Below, in pieces: positions 1-8,827 of a stretch of DNA of 64,000 nt (its first letter is position 1; every line of letters begins with the position of its first letter). The notes under the pieces were generated by a model. It saw only the letters and a list, made by a program, of their open reading frames with translations. It made no database searches and was not told the origin of the DNA. This stretch comes from CAG-411 sp050875145. GTDB lineage: Bacteria; Bacillota; Clostridia; Lachnospirales; Lachnospiraceae. The stretch lies in the NCBI GenBank assembly GCA_050875145.1, contig JBNMLH010000003.1, positions 124,001 through 188,000 on the forward strand. The letters run 5' to 3'. The translations under genes and the position numbers were made by a program.

Positions 1-996
1 ACTACCGTCTGTCATAATTTTGTAAATTTTTCCGCCATCAGAAAGATTACGGTAGTAAATCCAGTTTCCTACTACATTGATATGCATACTTTCATCTTCG
101 CAAATTTCCGTTTCTTCTTTTCCGTCAATCGTCATCTTATACATCTTCTGTCCATCAGAAATATTGCAATAATAAACCCATCCATCTACTACATTGATAT
201 ACATACACTTGTTCTCAGATATTTTCTGTTTTTCGCTTCCATCTATCTTTATCTTATACAGTTTTTTATCATCTGAATAGTTTACAAAATAAATAACATT
301 GTCCACAACGCTTACGCAGTCTACACTGTCATCCAACATTTTTGTTCTCTCTGTTCCATCAATACGAATCTTATATAATTTTCCTCCGTCTGAATTATTA
401 CGATAATAAATCCATTCACCCACTACATTAATACAGAAGCACACTTCGTCACTAATCTTCTGTTTGTCAGTTCCATTTGTACGTTCCTTATATAAAGTTC
501 CCTTATCTCCACTGTTGGAATAATAAATCCATTCGCCCTGTTTTGCTACAACACCTTCATTAACAATATTTCCTACTGTATTACCTACCATGTTAGCTTC
601 ATCAGTAACTATAGGTTTTGCTGCTGGTCTCTCCGCTGATGCAGGAGCTGTAGCTTTATTAAAATTTACGTCATTTACCGTTGTCTCTTTTGCTGAAGCA
701 GCAGGACTTCCATTCATATATACATTATAATCAAAGGTTGCTGATGCATTTGCCTGTTTAGCAGTCTCCTGATTGTATCCGGCAGTTCTATTACTTGCTG
801 CTGATGCAATTGTGCTTTTTCCATTTCCTCCAACTGCTAACTTTGTACCACATTTAATGCAGAACATACTATCATCTGTATTTTCAAAAAGACAGTCTGG
901 ACAAATAAATGGATTCTCCTCAATCTTTGTTCCACACTTTCTACAGAAAACACTTTCATCAACATTTCTTGTCTTACAATTCTGACATATACGCAT
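1..996 (-). CDS. Zinc-ribbon protein with 39-residue DUF5050-like repeats (3' end outside window)
   Basis: The frame is open from an ATG at 996 to the window edge without a stop, giving 332 residues of a longer protein. The N-terminus holds two zinc ribbons of the form CxxC-x10-CxxC (C4/C7/C18/C21 and C32/C35/C46/C49). A Ser/Ala/Thr-rich linker (about 55-150) follows. Then come five repeats with an exact 39-residue period, marked by W156, W195, V234, W273 and W312, each reading roughly WIYYxNxSDGGKLYKIxIDG. The repeats resemble the DUF5050 family, which is thought to form a propeller-like beta fold. No signal peptide or membrane segment is visible, so it is probably cytoplasmic. A ribosome site (AGAAAGGTAGG) precedes the ATG. 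Function unknown; binding or scaffolding is only inference. Confidence 0.8.
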   Translation of the reverse strand, partial: MRICQNCKTRNVDESVFCRKCGTKIEENPFICPDCLFENTDDSMFCIKCGTKLAVGGNGKSTIASAASNRTAGYNQETAKQANASATFDYNVYMNGSPAASAKETTVNDVNFNKATAPASAERPAAKPIVTDEANMVGNTVGNIVNEGVVAKQGEWIYYSNSGDKGTLYKERTNGTDKQKISDEVCFCINVVGEWIYYRNNSDGGKLYKIRIDGTERTKMLDDSVDCVSVVDNVIYFVNYSDDKKLYKIKIDGSEKQKISENKCMYINVVDGWVYYCNISDGQKMYKMTIDGKEETEICEDESMHINVVGNWIYYRNLSDGGKIYKIMTDGS

Positions 997-1104
997 AATT
1001 GCATTCCTACCTTTCTTACATTATATTACTTTCCTTAAATCATTCTTCACTGAATATCTTTCAGTTTTTCTATGTATGCACATAACGCATATCTTCCATT
1101 TCTT

Positions 1105-1133
1105 ATTGTAACATCATCTTATAGCAAAATCAA
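1105..1133 (-). promoter_or_regulatory. Sigma-A-type promoter of the zinc-ribbon repeat gene
   Basis: Read on the minus strand there is TTGATT (1133-1128), a 17-base spacer, and TACAAT (1110-1105). Transcription would start near 1098, leaving a leader of about 100 bases before the ATG at 996. The rest of the 997-1271 gap is AT-rich, and I see nothing else in it. Confidence 0.5.
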
Positions 1134-1273
1134 TCATATTTTCACTCTTTTTTCTGCTTTTTTTATCATTTTTCACAACTGTTTTTTTGTTTTATCCCTA
1201 CTTTTTTTCTATTCTGTTAATTTTGAGATGTGGAAAGCATGTTTTTTTCACACTTCTTTATTCTTTTTATAAC

Positions 1274-1308
1274 AAAAAAGGCATCACACTTTCGCGTGAC
1301 ACCTTTTT
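1274..1308 (-). terminator. Intrinsic terminator of the YhgE/Pip gene
   Basis: A hairpin (AAAAAGGTGTCAC / GTGATGCCTTTTT on the minus strand, with two G-U pairs) is followed by a T run. It lies 8 bases after the stop of the YhgE-type gene. Confidence 0.75.
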
Positions 1309-1315
1309 ATCAGGA

Positions 1316-4300
1316 TTATAATAATCCATGTTCTTCCCAAAATCTATCTAAGTATAATGGTTTGTTATTTTTAACTCTTTTTGCTTTAACTTCGAACATA
1401 ACAATTGTCATTAAAACAAATACTACTGTAATTCCACCTAATACGAGAAGCGTCTGTGTAATATCATTTCCGCCAGAAATGGTTTCTCTAAATGCATTTA
1501 CTGTATAAGAGAATGGTAAGTAATCATGAATCTTTGAAACAAAATCTCCAGACAATTCAATTGGATAAGTTCCTGCGGAACCTGCTAACTGAACCACCAT
1601 GAATACTAACATTAAGAAACTTCCTACTTTTCCAAGCAATACATCAAAGAAGTACATAATACTCATAAATGCTACTGCGGCAGCTACTGCTACTAACACT
1701 GTCAATCCATAACTTTCTGGATGGAAACCATTACATACATGAAGCATACCAATCATAGCTACTGCCATACCGACTGCAACTACAAATAGTACAGTTGCCT
1801 TTGATGCCCACCATGCAAGTCCATTCTTTAACTTGCCCTTGTAAGAAGTTAATGGATACATCAAACAAAGTGCAAGACAACCTACCCATAAGGCTACTGA
1901 CATCATATATGCTGACATCGCATGACCGTTATTTGGCATACTTGTAATCTTTGTCTCTGTATCTTCCACTGGTGATGCAAACATATCAATACTATCATCA
2001 CTAGCCTTCGCATCTCTTACTTCCTGTGCTCCGTCTGATAATGCCTTCTTTAATTTTTCACTACCGTCGAATAAATCATTCAATCCATTTCCTAATTCAC
2101 CAGAACCATCTGCTAATTTAGCAGCTCCTTCTTGAATCTTTCCTGCTCCGTCTGATAATTGACCTGCACCATTTAATAATTTTGTATTATTTCCTACTAA
2201 TGTGCTAGTTCCTGTCACTAACTGACTTACACCTGTGTCAAGAGAACCTAAACCAGTATTCAGAGTAGTTGTTCCAGCTAATAAGCTAGATGAACCTTTC
2301 TTTAATTTCATACTACCTGTATTCACCTGACTAATTCCATCTGCAAGCTTTGTTGCTCCTGTGCCTAACTTCTTTCCGCCATTTTCTAATGCCTTAGACC
2401 CATCTGCCACCTGTTTTGAACCACTGGTTAATGCTGCTGAATTGTTAATCAGTGCCTGTGCACCAGTAGTCAATGCATCATTATTTGAAGTCAATGTCTG
2501 AAAGCCCGTTAGTAATGACTGCATTCCAGTTGCTGCTGCTGAAAAATTCTTTGTACCCGTTTCAAGAGTAGTAAGACCTGTTGACACTTTAGAAGTGCCT
2601 GCCTCAATCTGTTTTGCACCCTGTGCTGCTGTACCTAATGCTGTAGATAATTGTGTAAATGTATCAGTAGAAACTTCTTTTGGAATAGCACCTACTAATG
2701 TATTTAAAGTAGTTGCACCTTCCGATAAGGATGTCGAACCTTCCGATAGTCCTTTGGAAGCTTCTGATAAACCACTTGTCACCTGCGTAACAGTATCTGT
2801 TACCTTGCTTGGCATAGCTACATTTTGTAAATCCAAATCAGAACTACTAATCTGTTCTGCCTCACCAGTTACCGCATCTGTTACTTTTGCACTCTCAAGG
2901 TTTTCTTTCAATGTTGCTGCTGTACTTTCTGAGATTGCACCAGCTTTCACTGCAGCATCAATTTCTTCTACAGCTTTATCTACTTGTGCGTTAATCTTTG
3001 TCTTTGCCTGTGCACCCTGCTGACTAATCTCACTATTTGCCTTTGTAATCTCTTTATTTACATTACTAACAACACTATCAATTTTAGTATTATTTGCTGC
3101 AACCTGTTGGTTTACTGCTGCAACACCCTGTGTTAATGCTTGATTTGCTCCTGTAATTGCTGTCGAAGCCTTTGTAATCGTATCGGATGCTGTTTTCATT
3201 CCTGTGGCTGCATTTGTAATTCCTGTTGATGCCTGAGATAATCCCGTCTGTAACTTCTGTAGGTTCTGTGCATCTAAACTCTGTGATGCCTTATCAACCT
3301 GCGATTTTATTGTGTCTAATCCCTGAGATAACTGTGTCGTAGCTGCCACTAAAGAAGGTGTGTTTTCACTTCCTGTTGTTACGGCTGCATTTAACTGTGA
3401 AATGCCATCTCCCACACTTCCAAGACCTGTTAATCCGCTAAGCTGATTTGCCCCTGCTGACAATTGATTTACGCCACCTACATAAGACTGTACACCTGTT
3501 GCCAAGGACTTTGTTCCTGTAACATAACTTGTTGTTCCTGTCTGTAAGGATGCTGCTCCCTTTGATAAGGAATTTGCTCCTTGCAATAAGGACGATACTC
3601 CACTTTTTAACGTTGGTGTGCTGTTATTTAATGTATTGGTTCCCTTTGACAAACTTACAATTCCTGAGTTTAGAGTAACAACACCGTCTTTTAACGCAGC
3701 ACTTCCATCTACTAACTTTTTGGAACCTGACTTCAAGGTCTTTGCTCCATCTGCCACCTGTACAACTCCATTTGTATACTCTTTTAATCCTACTGCAAGC
3801 TCATCACTTCCATCTTTAAATGTAAGAGAACTATCTGCCAACAATTCCAAATTTTCTTTAATTGTTGTATTACCATCTTTTAACTTGCTAACACCGTCTG
3901 AAATTTCTCCAGCTCCATCTGCACCATCCTGCATTCCGTCTGCAATATCTACAAGTTGATCAAATACAGTTTCTGTATAAGTCTTTGTCACTTCATTTGC
4001 AACCTGATTTTTAATCTTTCCAAATGCTGTTTCACTTAACTTAGATGCTATATAATTCTTGCCCGGATTGGTACTGTAATTTAATTGCATCTTTTCTGGC
4101 TTATCATCCATCAAAGTTGATGCACATTTTGAGAACTTTTCCGGAATTGTTATTACCATGTAATATTTTCCATCTTCAAGTCCCTTTGACGCTTCTTTAC
4201 TGTCAACAAAATCAAAATCCAACTCTTTATTGTCTTTTAATTTGTTTACCAGCTCTTCGCCAACATTTAATGTGGTGCCCTCATAATCAACTGGTTTATC

Positions 4301-4462
4301 TAAGTTGACAATCGCTACCGGTAAATCCTCTGTTTTGCCATATGGATCCCACATTGACCCTAAAAATAGCGTCGTATATATCGTAGGGATCGCTATAATG
4401 GCAATCAGCACTATCAACAGTATCTTATTCTTTAATAACTGTTTCCATTCCTGTAGTACCAT
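1316..4462 (-). CDS. YhgE/Pip-family giant membrane protein with DG-rich repeat stalk
   Basis: A 1048-residue protein of the YhgE/Pip type (phage-infection-protein family, with ABC2-type membrane ends). One membrane helix sits near residues 10-30 and a block of about five near the C-terminus. Between them is a very long extracellular region of tandem LxxGxxxLxDG-like repeats, interrupted around the middle by a Lys/Ala/Glu-rich coiled-coil-like stretch. Relatives serve as phage receptors (YueB) or accompany type VII secretion and export. The frame runs upstream to 4540, but the ATG at 4462 (or 4468) sits behind AAAGGAG, so I start there; the alternative extension has no membrane or signal character. 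It is divergent from a TetR regulator, which is its likely controller. The substrate is unknown. Confidence 0.8.
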   Translation of the reverse strand: MVLQEWKQLLKNKILLIVLIAIIAIPTIYTTLFLGSMWDPYGKTEDLPVAIVNLDKPVDYEGTTLNVGEELVNKLKDNKELDFDFVDSKEASKGLEDGKYYMVITIPEKFSKCASTLMDDKPEKMQLNYSTNPGKNYIASKLSETAFGKIKNQVANEVTKTYTETVFDQLVDIADGMQDGADGAGEISDGVSKLKDGNTTIKENLELLADSSLTFKDGSDELAVGLKEYTNGVVQVADGAKTLKSGSKKLVDGSAALKDGVVTLNSGIVSLSKGTNTLNNSTPTLKSGVSSLLQGANSLSKGAASLQTGTTSYVTGTKSLATGVQSYVGGVNQLSAGANQLSGLTGLGSVGDGISQLNAAVTTGSENTPSLVAATTQLSQGLDTIKSQVDKASQSLDAQNLQKLQTGLSQASTGITNAATGMKTASDTITKASTAITGANQALTQGVAAVNQQVAANNTKIDSVVSNVNKEITKANSEISQQGAQAKTKINAQVDKAVEEIDAAVKAGAISESTAATLKENLESAKVTDAVTGEAEQISSSDLDLQNVAMPSKVTDTVTQVTSGLSEASKGLSEGSTSLSEGATTLNTLVGAIPKEVSTDTFTQLSTALGTAAQGAKQIEAGTSKVSTGLTTLETGTKNFSAAATGMQSLLTGFQTLTSNNDALTTGAQALINNSAALTSGSKQVADGSKALENGGKKLGTGATKLADGISQVNTGSMKLKKGSSSLLAGTTTLNTGLGSLDTGVSQLVTGTSTLVGNNTKLLNGAGQLSDGAGKIQEGAAKLADGSGELGNGLNDLFDGSEKLKKALSDGAQEVRDAKASDDSIDMFASPVEDTETKITSMPNNGHAMSAYMMSVALWVGCLALCLMYPLTSYKGKLKNGLAWWASKATVLFVVAVGMAVAMIGMLHVCNGFHPESYGLTVLVAVAAAVAFMSIMYFFDVLLGKVGSFLMLVFMVVQLAGSAGTYPIELSGDFVSKIHDYLPFSYTVNAFRETISGGNDITQTLLVLGGITVVFVLMTIVMFEVKAKRVKNNKPLYLDRFWEEHGLL

Positions 4463-4561
4463 AATCATTTTCTCCTTTCCAGATCGCCACAGTTCTCTAT
4501 CTGCACTTTCCGGAACACCACTTTTCCATATGCAACACAATCGTACTGTTATAAAACGGTA

Positions 4562-4596
4562 ATAAAATCGTTACAAAATTGTTTAAACGATTTTAT
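4562..4596. promoter_or_regulatory. Perfect inverted repeat, candidate TetR operator near the YhgE promoter
   Basis: ATAAAATCGTT (4562-4572) and AACGATTTTAT (4586-4596) form a perfect 11-base inverted repeat around a 13-base spacer that contains the palindrome GTTTAAAC. A degenerate direct copy (ATAAAACGGT) lies just upstream. It sits 100 bases before the YhgE start, between it and the divergent tetR. Binding by that regulator is inferred. Confidence 0.4.
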
Positions 4597-4635
4597 ATAT
4601 TTTAAACATTTTCGTATTGTTTAATAGATACTGTG

Positions 4636-4664
4636 TTGATTTTTTTTGCAATTTGTATTATACT
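4636..4664 (+). promoter_or_regulatory. Sigma-A-type promoter of tetR
   Basis: TTGATT (4636-4641), a 17-base spacer, then TATACT (4659-4664). The predicted start near 4671 gives a leader of about 245 bases to the ATG at 4917, long enough to contain the inverted repeat at 4711-4745. Confidence 0.5.
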
Positions 4665-4710
4665 AGTTTTAAAGGAAAAATACAACCGTCAATTCAGACA
4701 TGGTTTGTTG

Positions 4711-4745
4711 TTTAATAGACATTTTTATATTTTTCGTCTATTAAA
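4711..4745. promoter_or_regulatory. Perfect inverted repeat TTTAATAGAC/GTCTATTAAA, candidate autoregulatory site
   Basis: Arms at 4711-4720 and 4736-4745 are perfectly complementary across a 15-base T-rich spacer. A further half-site copy, TTTAATAGATA, lies at 4620-4630. The site would fall in the tetR leader, so it could be an operator or an RNA hairpin. The intergenic region 4463-4916 holds nothing else recognisable. Confidence 0.35.
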
Positions 4746-4916
4746 TATTTTTTTAGACATTTTTGTAATTATAAAAAGCTACAAACCCATGCATACAAAT
4801 TGCTGAAATACAGCGGAAAACACTATATTTAAGGGGTTTTCAGAAAAATTTTCTATGCAAATGCAAATTTTTTTCATTAAATTATTGAGTAACCATTTTA
4901 AAGGAGGATATAATCT

Positions 4917-5516
4917 ATGGAAGAGAAAACAGACCGAAGAGTCCGTAAAACAAAAAAGCTACTACGACAGGGACTTGCAAAACTTATGGAAAATAAATCA
5001 ATCAATGAGATAACCGTAAAAGAATTAGTAGATGAGGTAGATATCAACCGTTCTACCTTCTATTTACATTACACAGATATTTTTGATATGTTAGCAAAAA
5101 TTGAAGATGAGCTTATGGATGAAATCATGGATATTATAACACCAATGGCTCCAATCACTCCGGAAGACACCCCCTCTGCCATGGACAAGGGCTATTCTTA
5201 TTTAGCAAAACTTTTTACGATGTTAAGCAATAATTCAGATATTTGCAAAGCGTTGTGCGGCCCTCACGGAGACATGGGATTTATAAACCGTATTGAGGAA
5301 TATATTGCTGATTTATCTACCCAATATACTGCTCATTTATTCCCAACAGACTTGGAAAATGATTTAAAATACATCCATTCTTATTGCATCACAGGATGCG
5401 TTGGAATGATTAAGAAATGGATACTCGGTTCTTATACCGATACTTCTGAACATATGGCTCAACTTACCTATGATATTTTAATCAGTTCACTAAATTCTTT
5501 TATGAACGCTGAGTAA
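4917..5516 (+). CDS. TetR/AcrR-family transcriptional regulator
   Basis: A 199-residue regulator. The N-terminal helix-turn-helix (about 8-55) contains the classic VDINRSTFYLHYTD recognition-helix signature. The C-terminal region resembles the TetR_C domain found in DhaS-like regulators. An excellent ribosome site (AAAGGAGG) precedes the ATG. It is divergent from the YhgE-type gene, which is the usual arrangement for a local repressor of a membrane export function. It is one of only three plus-strand genes here. The ligand is unknown. Confidence 0.85.
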   Translation: MEEKTDRRVRKTKKLLRQGLAKLMENKSINEITVKELVDEVDINRSTFYLHYTDIFDMLAKIEDELMDEIMDIITPMAPITPEDTPSAMDKGYSYLAKLFTMLSNNSDICKALCGPHGDMGFINRIEEYIADLSTQYTAHLFPTDLENDLKYIHSYCITGCVGMIKKWILGSYTDTSEHMAQLTYDILISSLNSFMNAE

Positions 5517-5544
5517 TATACTACTAATGGAATAGGCAAAAAAC

Positions 5545-5584
5545 AAAAGGAACAGATTACACTTTCATGCAATCTGCTCCTTTT
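5545..5584. terminator. Bidirectional terminator between tetR and miaB
   Basis: AAAAGGAACAGATT and AATCTGCTCCTTTT pair across a 12-base loop. Read on the minus strand the single mismatch becomes a G-U pair. It lies between two convergent stops (5516 and 5612). Confidence 0.7.
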
Positions 5585-5611
5585 ATATTTTCCAATTTCT
5601 TTTGAGCCTTT

Positions 5612-7066
5612 TTAAACCAGCTCACCCATATAATAAAATCCCTTACATTCTACAAGTTTTACTTTTACCAACTCTCCAATAAGAGAAGGGCTTCCTTTAA
5701 AATGTACTAATAAATTATTGGATAATCGTCCTGTAACCAGATTTTCATCCTGTCCGTTTATTTCTTCCACTAAAACTTCCTGTACCGTTCCTTCATCCTC
5801 TTTCGTCAATTCAGCAGAAATAGATTGTATCTCAGCAAGTAATCGTTGAAAACGTTCCTTCACAACATCTTCTGGTACCTGATCCGGCATAGTTGCTGCA
5901 GGAGTTCCGGTTCGTTTAGAATAAATGAATGTATAGGCTGCATCATAACGTACTTTTCTCACTACATCCATCGTTTCCATAAAGTCTTCTTCTGTTTCTC
6001 CAGGGAAACCAACCATAATATCTGTTGTTAAAGAAATATCCGGAATTTCTTTTTTTATTTTTGCCACCAAATCCAGATACTGTTCTTTTGTGTATCGTCG
6101 GTTCATAATGCGTAACAATCGACTACTTCCCGCCTGCACTGGTAAATGTAAATGCTTACATATTTTCTTTGAATTTTTCATTACCTGAATCAACTCATCC
6201 GATAAATCTTTTGGATGAGAAGTCATAAAACGGATTCGCTTTAACCCTTCCACTTTTTCTACTTCCTGTAAAAGCTTGGCAAATGAAAATGGTTCTTCAA
6301 AATCCTTTCCATAAGAATTTACATTCTGTCCAAGAAGCATAATTTCAACCACTCCATCTGACACAAGTTTTTCAATTTCCATCAAGATGTCTTTTGGATT
6401 TCTACTTCTCTCACGTCCACGTACATATGGAACAATACAATAGGTACAAAAATTATTGCACCCAAACATTACATTTACACCAGCCTTAAAGGAAAACTTT
6501 CTCTCGCTTGGAAGGTCTTCTACGATTTCATTTGTATCCTTCCAAATATCAATCACCATTCGATTGCTCTGCATTCTTGTATATAGCAATTCTGCAAATT
6601 TAAAAATATTATGTGTTCCAAAAATCAAATCTACAAAAGAATAACTTTTTTGAATTTTGTCAACTACCACGTCCTCCTGCATCATACATCCACACAAAGC
6701 TAGTTTCATATGAGGATTTTTTTTCTTTTCTTTTTTTAAGGCTCCCAGTCGTCCATATACTTTCAAGTTCGCATTTTCTCGAACTGTACATGTATTATAA
6801 ATGATGAAGTCAGCATTTTCATCTTCCACTGGCTTGTAACCAATCTCCTCTAATATACCAACAATTTTTTCCGAATCTCGTGCATTCATCTGGCAACCAA
6901 AGGTTTTTGTACAGGCAGTCAATGGGCGTCCCAGCTTTTTACTTTCTTCCTGCACAATTTCCCTACATTTTCTTATATAATAATACTGACGCATAGGCTC
7001 CTGTACCGGCGCCGGCTTTGTAATATCAATTTCTTCAATCGCTCTTGTAATTGTATCCTCTCTCAT
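5612..7066 (-). CDS. miaB: tRNA-2-methylthio-N6-dimethylallyladenosine synthase MiaB
   Basis: A radical-SAM methylthiotransferase that adds a methylthio group to i6A37 of tRNAs, using two 4Fe-4S clusters. The N-terminal UPF0004 domain shows TFGCQMNARDSEK, then CTVRENA and the CGCMMQ cysteine. The radical-SAM motif is CNNFCTYCIVPYVRGRERSR, and a TRAM domain closes the C-terminus. I choose the ATG at 7066 (484 residues), which has GAGAGG 8 bases upstream. A GTG at 7099 would add 11 residues but has a poorer ribosome site. It is the last gene of a minus-strand run with the cyclo-ligase, DUF896 and proB upstream. RimO, its ribosomal-protein paralogue, is also in the window at 52 kb. Confidence 0.95.
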   Translation of the reverse strand: MREDTITRAIEEIDITKPAPVQEPMRQYYYIRKCREIVQEESKKLGRPLTACTKTFGCQMNARDSEKIVGILEEIGYKPVEDENADFIIYNTCTVRENANLKVYGRLGALKKEKKKNPHMKLALCGCMMQEDVVVDKIQKSYSFVDLIFGTHNIFKFAELLYTRMQSNRMVIDIWKDTNEIVEDLPSERKFSFKAGVNVMFGCNNFCTYCIVPYVRGRERSRNPKDILMEIEKLVSDGVVEIMLLGQNVNSYGKDFEEPFSFAKLLQEVEKVEGLKRIRFMTSHPKDLSDELIQVMKNSKKICKHLHLPVQAGSSRLLRIMNRRYTKEQYLDLVAKIKKEIPDISLTTDIMVGFPGETEEDFMETMDVVRKVRYDAAYTFIYSKRTGTPAATMPDQVPEDVVKERFQRLLAEIQSISAELTKEDEGTVQEVLVEEINGQDENLVTGRLSNNLLVHFKGSPSLIGELVKVKLVECKGFYYMGELV

Positions 7067-7121
7067 GCTTCCATCCTCTCTTTTGTAGCAAAGTTTCACG
7101 ATTCTTACTCTTTTTATTGTT

Positions 7122-7673
7122 TTATTTTTCTAATACTGTATTTTCCGTTACAATCAAATCCACCTTCTGGTCGTGTTCTTCCCATGGTATCTCATCAAAT
7201 ATTTGAAAATCATATGCTAATGCTACTTTCAAAAATGCTGATGGATACTTTTTCAAGTAACGGTCATAAAATCCACCACCGTATCCCAGTCGATGAAAAA
7301 GCTTGTCAAATGCCAATCCCGGCATAAGCATAAGGCCCTCATCACCATCCGCACAATACTTTTTTTCTGGCTCTAAGATACCCTTATATCCCTCTTTCAA
7401 ATCTGAAAGAGAATGGATATAATAAAATTTTATTTCATTTTCCACTACACAAGGAACTGCTATTTTTTTCCCTTGCATCATCCATTGCATCATGCGCTCT
7501 CTTGTATTGACTTCCTGATTATAGGATACATAAGAAAAAATACATTTAGCTTCTTTCCACTCTACTAAATTTTCTAATCTATCAAAAATCCTGTCACTCT
7601 TTGTCTCTCTTTCATCCAGAGTCATACTTTTCTTCCTCATGCTTATACTATGACGCAACTCTTTTTTTATCAT
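7122..7673 (-). CDS. 5-formyltetrahydrofolate cyclo-ligase
   Basis: A 183-residue enzyme that converts 5-formyl-THF to 5,10-methenyl-THF with ATP, recycling a folate by-product of serine hydroxymethyltransferase. The family signature GYGGGFYDRYL is near residue 130, preceded by the MPGLAFD strand. The Lys/Arg-rich N-terminus is usual for the family. Its ATG overlaps the stop of the DUF896 gene by four bases (ATGA), so translation is probably coupled. Length and motifs match the whole family; nothing is missing. Confidence 0.92.
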   Translation of the reverse strand: MIKKELRHSISMRKKSMTLDERETKSDRIFDRLENLVEWKEAKCIFSYVSYNQEVNTRERMMQWMMQGKKIAVPCVVENEIKFYYIHSLSDLKEGYKGILEPEKKYCADGDEGLMLMPGLAFDKLFHRLGYGGGFYDRYLKKYPSAFLKVALAYDFQIFDEIPWEEHDQKVDLIVTENTVLEK

Positions 7674-7888
7674 TTCATTTTCTTCTTTCTAACATCTTTT
7701 AAATCTGTAATCGTACCATCTGGATTTAATACGGATACATTATTTAATGTTCCTTGCAAGTCTGCCCGGATTGCAGCTAAATACTCTTTTCTAAGATTAG
7801 CCTGCTCCATTTTTTCTTCGGCTGTAAGTCCCACACTTTTTGATTTATGGTATAATTCATTAATTCTATCGATTTTTTCTTTTTTCAT
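7670..7888 (-). CDS. DUF896 (YnzC-like) small protein
   Basis: A 72-residue DUF896 protein. The N-terminal helical hairpin (KIDRINELYHKSKSVGLTAEE) and the LRKEYLAAIRADLQGTLNNV segment are the family hallmarks. Relatives include B. subtilis YnzC; the role is not established. The open frame extends upstream to 7933, but the ATG at 7888 stands 7 bases behind AAGGAG and gives the normal family length. The Lys-rich tail (KKKMK) overlaps the start of the next gene. Confidence 0.88.
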   Translation of the reverse strand: MKKEKIDRINELYHKSKSVGLTAEEKMEQANLRKEYLAAIRADLQGTLNNVSVLNPDGTITDLKDVRKKKMK

Positions 7889-7951
7889 CTTAGAACTCCT
7901 TCTATTTAAATTTGTATTGGATATCCTTCTCAATGTTCTACTTTTGTTTTA

Positions 7952-8809
7952 TTACTCACTATACTGTGGTGTCTTAATATAATTTATCAAATGAAATCCT
8001 TCTGCTTTGTGTTCCTTAAAAATTGTACCAACCTCTTCACCTTCCATTATCTGATGTATCACTGCAATATTCTCTCCATTGGCAATAATCATATCGCAAC
8101 CGGAAGCTGTAGCAATTTTGGCTGCGGAAATTTTTGTAGCCATTCCACCAGTTCCCACATCACTGGTTACACCTTTTCCCATATTTTCCAGTTTTTCATC
8201 AATTTTTTCTACACAGGAAATAAAAGAAGCATCTGCATTTACGTTTGGGTCATCCGTATAAAGACCATCTATATCGGATAATAGGATTAGCAAATCTGCT
8301 CCAATCAATGCTGCCACAATAGCAGACAATGTATCATTATCTCCAAAATTACCATCCTCCATCTCGTCCGTTGAAACAGTATCATTTTCATTTACAATAG
8401 GAATAACTCCCATTTGTAATAGCTCACAAAACGTATTTTGTGCATTTTTACGACTAATATCATTGATCATTGTATACTTTGTCATAAGCACCTGTGCTGC
8501 CACCTGATTATATTCTCCAAACAACTTTTGATATACCATCATTAGACGAGCCTGACCTACCGCAGCACACGCCTGTTTTACCGCCATATCATTTGGTCTT
8601 TCTTTTACGCCCATTGCTTTTCTTCCTACTGCTATCGCTCCAGAAGATACCAAAACGACCTCTTTTCCTTGATTTTTTAAATCTGTAAGCAGTCGTATCA
8701 GCTTCTCTAATTTTACTAAATCCAAGGCACCTGTTTCTTCGTGCGTAATTGTGGATGTACCAATTTTTACTACAATTCTCTTCTTTTCTTTTATATATTC
8801 TCTGTTCAT
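7952..8809 (-). CDS. proB: Glutamate 5-kinase (short form, no PUA domain)
   Basis: The first step of proline synthesis, phosphorylating glutamate with ATP. The amino-acid-kinase fold is clear: VVKIGTSTI near residue 15, VLVSSGAIAVG near 55, VNENDTVS near 140, GDNDTLSA, and LLSDIDGLYTDDP near 175. The 285 residues end after the kinase domain, so the C-terminal PUA domain of the longer enzymes is absent, as in many Firmicutes. GGAGG lies 6 bases before the ATG. proA, which usually follows, is not here; proC is 25 kb away. Confidence 0.94.
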   Translation of the reverse strand: MNREYIKEKKRIVVKIGTSTITHEETGALDLVKLEKLIRLLTDLKNQGKEVVLVSSGAIAVGRKAMGVKERPNDMAVKQACAAVGQARLMMVYQKLFGEYNQVAAQVLMTKYTMINDISRKNAQNTFCELLQMGVIPIVNENDTVSTDEMEDGNFGDNDTLSAIVAALIGADLLILLSDIDGLYTDDPNVNADASFISCVEKIDEKLENMGKGVTSDVGTGGMATKISAAKIATASGCDMIIANGENIAVIHQIMEGEEVGTIFKEHKAEGFHLINYIKTPQYSE

Positions 8810-8827
8810 TTGTTTCCTCCACTTATA

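Noticed and set aside
2595..3959. Long plus-strand open frames of 113-142 codons opposite the YhgE gene
   Set aside because: They are shadows of the repetitive LxxG coding strand, lack ribosome sites and give low-complexity Ser/Pro/Phe products.
4581..4588. GTTTAAAC palindrome as a separate regulatory site
   Set aside because: It is an eight-base AT-rich palindrome within the larger inverted repeat, so it is not counted independently.
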